Assembly (NCBI GenBank): GCA_029204225.1
Contig: CM055097.1
Location: 10,405,184 to 10,469,183, forward strand
Direction: 5' to 3'
Source of the DNA: Diphasiastrum complanatum
Lineage: Eukaryota > Streptophyta > Lycopodiopsida > Lycopodiales > Lycopodiaceae
Length of the DNA stretch: 64,000 bases
Shown: positions 56,760 through 64,000 of the stretch, one piece after another
Numbering within the stretch: position 1 is the first letter of the stretch
Layout: each line of letters starts with the position of its first letter
Program-made: the position numbers and the translations under genes
Notes under the pieces: generated by a model
Seen by the model: the letters and a program-made list of their open reading frames with translations, nothing else
The model's database searches: none
Told to the model about the DNA's origin: nothing

Positions 56760-57650
56760 AGCTGGATCTTGATGAATCTGTGGAAATATGTCTGAATCCT
56801 TGAGGATCTGATTAGTTATGTTGGCCAAAAGTGTGATTTTAGGCCCGTTACGGTGGTTTTCCTTGATAATGTTTTACTCCTCGTTCTGATTGGCTTGAGA
56901 TTTTCAGTAGATGGACTAGTGATTTTTAAGCACTTAGATCCACTTTTCAGCTTATTGGAATCAAACTAATCTTCGCAGGCTTTTGTGTCCTTGTCTCAAT
57001 GAGATGGAATTGCAAAATCCTCTGTGAAGGTTACTTCACACTTGAACTTGAAATTTTGATGTCTGTGAAGGTTCAGTCTGATTTTCTCGTCTTTTTTTTT
57101 TATCTTGGGAACCTTTGCAGGACTTTTTCTGGGAGCTAACTTTCGCAAGCTTCTCTGTGTCCTGGTCTCAGTGAGATGGACCTTTAGAGGGCCTTGCGAA
57201 GGTTAGTTTTGGCTTTTGAATTTTTTTTTTTTTATAAGGGATTTTTGAATTTTTTTGGGTTTTTCTTGAATTTTTTCAAGATATGCTTGGAAGTAACCTT
57301 CACAAACTTCTATGCAGGTCTGGGACAGTACCTTAGAGTTGTTGCCAATCATGCAAAGGTTGGTTCTCAATGGTTTTTTAGAAATCAAAATCTGATGAGA
57401 TTTGGTCTTTTTTTTTTTTCTCCAAAAACAGATTTGAACGTTTTTTATGGTTTTTCCAAGGTTGTGAATGGATGCCAAGCCCTTAGAGGCTGTTTTGGTC
57501 TCTACTACCCTTCCACACCTCCTCCACTAGTTGAGAACAGTCCAAGCACAAAAAAGCACACAAAACAAGCTAAATCTACCCCAAAATCCACCTAAAACAA
57601 GCTAAAAAACAAAGACAACTAAAAGAACAACTATAGCTAGTTAGTGAAAG
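56760..57650 (-). repeat. Gypsy leader with inverted words AACCTTCGC / GCGAAGGTT
   Basis: Plus-strand words near 56972 (AATCTTCGCAGG), 57018 and 57060 (TGTGAAGGTT), 57139 (AACTTTCGCAAGC), 57192 (GCGAAGGTTAG), 57294 (AACCTTCACA) and 57352 (GCAAAGGTTGG). CTGGTCTCAGTGAGATGG near 57160 is the reverse complement of the unit core found at 6430 in the other copy. So the leaders are homologous, but the paired word differs. Confidence 0.75.
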
Positions 57651-57653
57651 CCT

Positions 57654-57672
57654 ATCCCCAACAACTGCGCCA
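57654..57672 (-). promoter_or_regulatory. Primer binding site complementary to tRNA-Asp, reverse copy
   Basis: Minus strand TGGCGCAGTTGTTGGGGAT matches the tRNA-Asp site with three mismatches. LTR sequence lies to its right. Confidence 0.8.
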
Positions 57673-57674
57673 CC

Positions 57675-57900
57675 GTAGGGTGTGTAGAATAGTCGATGAG
57701 CAGCCCCTTGCCTGTCAAGAAGGGTTAGAACACAAAGATAGGGCCTTAACTATACTTAGATGCTTACTAACTTTACTTTAACACTACCCAATCTTAACTC
57801 TACTTCAACTAATTCTAAACACAGGCATTCATCATGATTGAGGGTGAAAGAGAAAGAGAAGAAGAGAAGAGAGAGAGAGACAAAGAGAGAGAGGTGAGAT
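57675..57900 (-). repeat. 5' LTR portion of the reverse tRNA-Asp gypsy copy
   Basis: Sequence right of the primer site; outer end not found. An AG-rich tract at about 57850-57895 may mark or lie beyond its end. Confidence 0.4.
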
Positions 57901-59715
57901 GGAGGTTAGCTCAAATGCTCAATGTGCATGCTAATTAAGGATTTATTTGATAGAAGAGTTGGTGGTATGGGACATTAGTAATTTCGGAAAGAAATTCTAG
58001 GACTGTAAATATCTGATTATATGGAAAAAAGAAAACCATTGGTTTGATAATATGGGTATTTTGTGAAATTGTGAGATTTAGTTCGGATCCCAAGGTGGTA
58101 TCTCATAATTTACAAAATCGAGAGCTCTTAAAGCTATTTCTCGCATTTTTAGAACCCTTACATCTTTGGAATGTCTCGAATATGGGACATCAGAATAATT
58201 TCATTTTATCTTTCCAACATGAAGTTACTTCTTTTTTTAAGGAATGTTATCATCATGTGAATTGCTATTTGTAAGGAAAAGGCTTGGAATTCAAGTCATT
58301 CCAAGATAGTTGTATTTCTTTTTGGTCATATTTGGCAAAAAATCCTGGCAAGAAGCTTAACTTTTATCAAGTTCAATAACAACATGATTGATGGTGCAAT
58401 GATAATATAGGTCGTATCGGCTATTAATTTCAGAAGATCTATTGTGGATTATGAACCGAATGAGTGCTTTAGAATGTGGGCAATTTTAGACGAATTTTTG
58501 ATCATATCTTGTTTCCTCAATGTTTTAGGGTTTAAATGTCCCAAAAGCAAAGAAATGTAGTTGCTCAAAAAAGTTGAAGGAAAAAATGTTTAATATTCGT
58601 TGTGACTTAACATCAATCTAATTAGTGACTTAACATTTGAAATTTGTGAATTTCTGAGAAATGTTAAAAGTTGAAACCACATACCATGAATATTGCAAAT
58701 CACAATGCAACCTCCTTAATCAACATAGAAAACTAAACAATAATCAAATTTTTATTTTACACAAACATTTTAACATAGCTAGAATCCAAAATTAAAAAGA
58801 TAGATATCAAAACTCAATGTCCTACAGGTCCAAACCAATTGCTCTACAATTTAGGGTCTACAGTTTGAGTCATCATGAAATTTTTAGGGGCTAGACGATC
58901 CAACATAGACATGTAAACAATTTCTATGGTAAAACTACACACTTTCTTCCAATGAAATTTGATATCCAATGACAAACATGTGAATATGTAGCAATCGTGA
59001 ACATGTGAAAGGGGTTTGTTAAGTAGTTACTTGATGGATTATCAATTAAAATTGGACCATGGCAAGACATTTGCTTATTATTGGGTTCAAGGAAGCTTTG
59101 GAAGAAGCCCTAAAAGTGGATGACAACCCAGATTGGGTAAACCCTAAATTGAGTGGAAGACCATAAATTATCCTACGTTGGTCTTTGATAGTTGATGAGT
59201 ATCAAGATTGTCAGAGACCAAGAGGCAAAATTCCATTTTAGAAGGACTTGCAAAGTGGTTTATTGTTATTGATATCTAGCTAGGAATGCGTGATTCTTTA
59301 TGAATGTCTCTTGAACTTGATGGCAAAACATTTTTCAGAGTGTTAGGAAGCCATTTTTTGTTTTGAGAGTAACAAAAAGAGGGTGCTATGTAGTATAAAA
59401 TATAGCACACTGAACATATTCTAGAGAATGCTAGATTGTTTGCAAAGGTCAAACAAATTGGATTTTGACTTCGTACTTTGAGGATTTGCAAAAGGACAAT
59501 GAAACCTTAAATTTTTGTTGAGTTGCTTCCAAGAGGGTGCAATCAAGTCTTGGGTTTTTTCCTTCCATTTTTTATTTTCACTCACCTGCACCTATATTTA
59601 GTTGGCCTAACCAACCGACTACTAAATTCTCTTAGCTCTCTGCATTTTTTTCTCGAATTCCAACAATTTTGCTGCCATTTTCCTAGCTCAAAGGTTATTG
59701 GCTTTTCAGACATTG
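57901..59715. other. AT-rich sequence, nothing recognised
   Basis: No transposon domain, LTR or exon was identified between the gypsy LTR and the satellite-like array. Confidence 0.4.
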
Positions 59716-59719
59716 AACC

Positions 59720-61165
59720 TTTGCAGCTCAATTCCGACGCCGTTTGTCCGAAAACGCCCTTTCTGTCAGGGGGGAGAGAGGGGGGAATGTATCCAGAAAC
59801 ACCCTTTCTGCCAGGGGGAGTGAAAAATAGTCATGAACGGGAGGTGTCCGTAGGTTCGTGGGCTTGACACGAATCCACAGGACCATTTGTAGCTCAATTT
59901 TGATGTCGTTTGCCCGAAAACGCCCTTCCTGTGAAGGGGGGGGGGAGAATGCATCCACAAATGTCCTTTCTGTCAAGGGGAGTGAAAAATAGTCATAACC
60001 TCAAACGGGAGGTGTCCATAGGTTCGTGGGCTAGACACGAACCCACAAGACCATTTGCAACTCAATTCCGACGCCGTTTGTCTGGAAATGCCCGTGAGTC
60101 AAGAATTGTTCGGATTCAATAAAAAATGGTCAGAACTTCGGATAGGAGATGTCCACACTAGGTTTGTGGGCTTGACACAAATCCACATGACCATTTGCAG
60201 CTTAATTCCGACGCCGTTTGTTTGGAAATGTCCTTTTTGTCGGGGGGAATGCCACTACATGACTACTTTCCTCGAGAATTGGTCCAGTGTCATCGAAGGG
60301 AGTCTATTTTTCAGACCATTTGTTCCATCCTATGCTGCATGCCAATCAAACCACACGACTAAACTGGACTCCAGACGGTTCAGTACTTGCAGCAAAACAT
60401 GCGTGCGAACCAGAGACTCTAAACGTAGTCCTAGGATTCTAGGCCCATCAAGCCAGGAATTGGTCGGATTTAGCAAAAAAAAAAAAAAGAACTTCGGACG
60501 AGAGGTGTCCACAGGTTTGTGGGCTTGACACAAATCCACAAGACTCTTTGCAGTTCAGTTCCGATGACGTTTGTTCATAAATGCCCTTTCTGTCAGGGGA
60601 ATGCCACTAAATGAACTACTTTTCAACATTCTTGAGAATTGGTCCAATGTCACCAAACGAAGTCCATTTTTCAGATCATCTATTATGTCTTGTGCTGCAA
60701 AAAGAGACAAACCCACATGACTAAACCGGACTCCAAACGGTTTAGTATACATAGCGAAACGTGTGTCCGAACCAGAAACCCTAAATGCACTCCTGGGGTT
60801 ATAGGCCCGTCGAGTCAAGAATTGGTCGGATTCAGTAAAAAATGGTAAGAACTTTGGACGGTAGGTGTCCAAAGGTTCGTGGCTCAACACAAACCCATTG
60901 GACCAATTGTTGCTCAATTTTGATGTCATATGCTTGAAAATGCCCTTCATCCCGAGAGGAACGCCACTAGGGCACAATAAATGGACTACTTTTTGGCATT
61001 TTCAATAAGTGGTCCGATATTGCCGAACATGCCGTCTGTTCCATCCAGTGCTGCACATCGAGACGAACCCGAATCAACAAACCGAGCTCCAAGCAATTCC
61101 GTATACATAGAGAAACGTGCATTTGAGCCAATAACCCTAAAAGCAGTCCATGGAATTGTAAAGAT
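59720..61165 (+). repeat. Satellite-like array with two unit lengths
   Basis: The block TTGCAGCTCAATTCCGACGC followed by CGTTTG and an A-rich/GCCC word starts at about 59722, 59887, 60056, 60196, 60549 and 60908. Spacing is about 140-170 bp for the first three steps and about 355 bp for the next two. Short units carry AGGTGTCC.TAGGTTCGTGGGCTTGACAC. Long units add a second module with GAATTGGTCCAGTGTCA, a CTGCA..CC..ACGACTAAAC segment and GGAATTGGTCGGATT. No coding capacity is evident. Confidence 0.85.
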
Positions 61166-61224
61166 ATCAAGTTTTTGAGAAATCAATGCATGCACATGCA
61201 CACTCATACACACGCACAAATCCA

Positions 61225-61251
61225 TACACACACACACACACACACACACAC
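61225..61251 (+). repeat. (CA)n microsatellite
   Basis: Pure CA run. Confidence 0.95.
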
Positions 61252-61332
61252 CGTCGGCCACATAAATCAGACACACCATCGGACACAAATCACACACAAA
61301 AATTCACACACACACACATACACACGTACACT

Positions 61333-61334
<2 letters not shown>

Positions 61335-61365
<31 letters not shown>

Positions 61366-61410
61366 CATCATCATCATCATCATGATCATCATCATCATCA
61401 TCATCATCAT
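61335..61410 (+). repeat. Compound (CA)n-(CAT)n microsatellite
   Basis: CA run to about 61362, then CAT repeats with one CATGATC break. Confidence 0.95.
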
Positions 61411-61419
61411 CGGCCGCCC

Positions 61420-61700
61420 ACCATCGACGGACACACTATCCTAGACTACCCACATGCATGCACAAATATACGCACTCTCACGAATATATACATACACACA
61501 CATACATCGGCCAACCGTCAATGACCATTGACTTTCCTCCTAAACCATCGGCCGCCATCCAAATCATCGGCCGTCACCCAGATTATCAACGACGGACACA
61601 CGCGCGCGCGCGCGCACGGTTAGATTTTGAACATGGTTTAATTTTGACCCCTACTATGGCGAGATGTGCGAGATCGGCCGCCATCCAACATGATGCATGT
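61420..61700 (+). repeat. CGGCCGCCATC-word region and (CG)n
   Basis: The word ATCGGCC or ATCGGCCGCCATCC occurs at about 61410, 61506, 61546, 61566 and 61674. A (CG)7 run lies at 61601-61615. Confidence 0.7.
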
Positions 61701-61744
61701 ATGGGGAACATGATGCATGGCCCTCCTCCCCATGCATACATATA

Positions 61745-62010
61745 AGGGGCCTACTCCAAATTCAAATTACCCTTTACCCAGACAAATAGTGTTTTCAAGG
61801 GCATGTACATACTTTTATGTTGAAAGGTGTTAAACAAAAGGAACTTTTATTATCAAGGATTTCACTAAATTCGAAGGGTGCTCTAAGGTTTTTTTAAATT
61901 ATCAAACTTTCCACGGGAAAGGCTGAAATAAAAATGCACTTCTATGAAGGAAAAATTGGCTGTGAAGGGTTGGGAAGGCTTCAAAATGCAGGACTGGTGG
62001 GCCCCTCTCT
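61745..62010. other. Spacer, nothing recognised
   Basis: AT-rich sequence without features. Confidence 0.4.
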
Positions 62011-62029
62011 CTGTGTGTGTGTCTCTCTC

Positions 62030-62350
<321 letters not shown>

Positions 62351-62499
62351 TGCCTACGTTGTCAAAATATTGAAAAATCTATCTAATGTTGTGAGTATGG
62401 GTCCTAAAAATGCCAAAAATGAATTGAGCTCTTTTGGCTTAGTAAAGACCCATCTTAGAATAAAATATTCAAGGTAGGTAGAAGTAGAAACTCGAGCTA

Positions 62500-62969
62500 C
62501 CATAGGAAATGTCATTTGTACTTTACATGCCACATTTAATGCATGAAAAGACTATGTGGCACAATTAGACATAGTGAGGTGGCTTGGATAAGTCTAGATA
62601 GCTTGAGAGGTGGATCCACAACTCCAATTCAACTCAAAGTAGGAGAAGAGTCCATGGATCTATATATATGTGATATACTCTCATTGAGGATATGATGAAA
62701 TTTGTGTGTAATGCAAATTTGGAGACAAGCTCTTTGTGCCCTCTCTCTCTCCACGAGTTTTGTAGTTTTTATTTTCTCTCTCTAGCCGAGTAGAGGCATT
62801 TATGATGCTTTGTCTTATGTTTTGTTGACAGATCTTGCTTGTAACACAATAATATTGCTTGTATGATCAGCTTTCCTAAGACAACCAATGCTAGTCTGAT
62901 CTTTATGGTGTTATTGTGCTTAGGAGATAAAAAAGACATGTGTAGGGCGTCCCACGTGTGTGAATTCAG
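62500..62969 (+). repeat. Copia 5' LTR (left end uncertain)
   Basis: Ends GTGTGAATTCAGCA before the primer site. It has a TATA-type stretch (TCTATATATATG, about 62659) and a CCCACGTGTG G-box near 62951. Confidence 0.6.
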
Positions 62970-62970
62970 C

Positions 62971-62983
62971 ATGGTATCAAAGC
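62971..62983 (+). promoter_or_regulatory. Primer binding site, initiator tRNA-Met
   Basis: TGGTATCAAAGCC directly after the LTR end. Confidence 0.85.
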
Positions 62984-63736
62984 CTACCTAAGTTTTACAA
63001 GCAAATCTTATAAAAAAGTTTGCAGATCTGATCAGATTTCAAGCTAGGAATTGTCTAGATTCTACCTTCTAGCTAGTTTGCAGTTTTCTTGTGATTCTGA
63101 GCTTCAAACAACATTGAATGGGCCAGATCAGGTACTGTACGGAATTTCAGGTGCTGGCACGTGTGAAATCCGCCCATTTTCAGATTGGTGGTTCTCTCTC
63201 ACCTCAGATCCAAATTTCAAGCAAATTAGCCCACTAGAAAGCTAGAAATGTGCAAAATCTGATGCAATTTGAATCATGATAGTTGGATAAGCCAATCAGA
63301 AGTTATAAGCTTTTGAAGAGTCGTAGGTAGGGTGCCTAGACCTGTGGCAAATCGTGTGTACATGTCATTTATTGTTTGAATGATCACAAAAATCATCCAG
63401 AAGCTACACAATCTCATCTATATGTGATTTAGACAAAACTTATAGGTTGTAGGCAAATTGTTTCATACAAATAGATTGTATTTGAGTCAATTTGACATTT
63501 TTGGAATATTTCACACGTGTGAAATTCAGAGAACCATAACTTTTGCCATACTTCATCTTTTTTGATGATTCAAATCTTGTTTTAGAGAGATTGTCAAGCT
63601 AGTGAGATCTATCTCACAGTTTTTTGCTAAGTCTTACATAGGATTTGGTTATGTACCCTTGATTGGTTCCTATAGTGAGAAGAAAAGCAATTCTTTCATG
63701 CATCTTTTTTGATTTCCATCATTCTTTATGACTTCA
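62984..63736 (+). other. Copia leader
   Basis: Untranslated region of about 750 bases between primer site and gag. It holds GGCACGTGTGAAAT (about 63157) and the perfect palindrome TTTCACACGTGTGAAA (63509-63524). Confidence 0.55.
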
Positions 63737-64000
63737 ATGGGTGTCTTTCTATTAGAAGCAAGTGAAAGATTGTCAACCTCCAATTACTCAATTTGGAAGG
63801 TTAGAATGGAATCTGTCTTAATACTACAAGATGTGATGGATATTGTACTTGGCATTGAAGAAGAACCACAAATTCCTCAAGAAATTCCAAAGTACAAAAA
63901 GAGAGCCAGGATGGCTCTACATTATATTAAGATTAATGTCTCAAATGACATCTTAAGAGAAATTGGTGCTTGTACTAATGCCAAAGATGCTTGGGATACT
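63737..64000 (+). CDS. Copia gag, N-terminal part, runs off the window
   Basis: ATG at 63737 opens a frame of 88 codons to the window end. It reads MGVFLLEASERLSTSNYSIW, then KVRMESVLILQDVMDIVLGI and RARMALHYIKINVSNDILRE followed by AKDAWDT. NYSIWKVRMES..L and the DAW motif are the signature of copia Gag N-terminal domains. No stop within the visible part. This copy has LTR end, primer site, leader and open gag, so it could be comparatively intact. Confidence 0.85.
   Translation, partial: MGVFLLEASERLSTSNYSIWKVRMESVLILQDVMDIVLGIEEEPQIPQEIPKYKKRARMALHYIKINVSNDILREIGACTNAKDAWDT

Noticed and set aside
5949-57672. The two tRNA-Asp gypsy copies as the ends of one large inverted structure
   Set aside because: They differ in mutations, leader words and deletions, and the sequence between contains unrelated elements; two independent insertions explain them.
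59523-60977. Open frames across the satellite-like array, and a CRISPR-like reading of it
   Set aside because: Frames follow the repeat period without conservation; units are long, degenerate and lack unique spacers.
61175-61524. His/Thr-rich open frames
   Set aside because: Produced by CA and CAT microsatellites, no gene structure.

Overview
The window is nuclear DNA of a land plant with a large, repeat-laden genome. Evidence: Ty1-copia and Ty3-gypsy elements with plant-type primer sites (initiator tRNA-Met; tRNA-Asp), long CT microsatellites, and one host gene with a 10 kb intron full of retrotransposon debris. Intron size and LINE style would suit a fern or another large-genome lineage, but the sequence does not settle this (low confidence). 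No bacterial or organellar operon, CRISPR array, rRNA or tRNA gene was recognised.

Host genes. The clearest is a SYS1-type Golgi membrane protein: exon 1 at 13505-13728, exon 2 at 23682-23937, joined across a 9,953 bp intron in the correct phase to give a 159-residue protein. A second host signal is a bHLH exon (helix 2 plus the C-terminal ACT-like region of the NAI1/bHLH18-25 group) at 48967-49440. Weaker exon-like pieces lie at 40965-41042 and 50225-50527.

Layout. 1-2.5 kb: copia 3' end whose LTR is split by a non-LTR retrotransposon. 3.0-5.6 kb: (CT)n and two copies of a second LINE family. 5.9-10.2 kb: a gypsy element with tRNA-Asp primer site, leader rich in short inverted words, multi-zinc-knuckle Gag and protease, cut off by a copia LTR and gag (10.2-11.3 kb). 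12.2-12.7 kb: three consecutive foldbacks. 13.5-24.1 kb: SYS1 gene, with a duplicated LTR end and two reverse copia copies inside its intron. 25.37-31.77 kb: a complete chromodomain gypsy element on the minus strand (376 bp LTRs, 5 bp target duplication, unusual AG...CT LTR ends). 31.8-38.2 kb: another gypsy integrase/chromodomain remnant and LTR, interrupted by a non-coding LTR element (LARD-like) that itself holds a deleted copia. 38.2-40.2 kb: copia remnant and LTR. 42.1-44.3 kb: copia RT split by a 1.8 kb hAT-like non-autonomous DNA transposon with a perfect 8 bp target duplication, itself carrying other inserts. 44.3-48.9 kb: strongly decayed gypsy debris. 51.1-57.7 kb: gypsy and copia fragments, including a deleted reverse copy of the tRNA-Asp gypsy family. 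59.7-61.2 kb: a satellite-like array with two unit sizes. 61.2-62.4 kb: microsatellites. 62.5-64 kb: 5' end of a copia element whose gag runs off the window.

Nearly all retroelement reading frames carry stops or frameshifts, so they are annotated as pseudogenes or fragments. I did not find a convincing new multi-gene system. The most unusual signals are structural: matched changes in a dispersed inverted word in one gypsy family's leader, the AG...CT LTR, the nested hAT-like element, and the foldback cluster.
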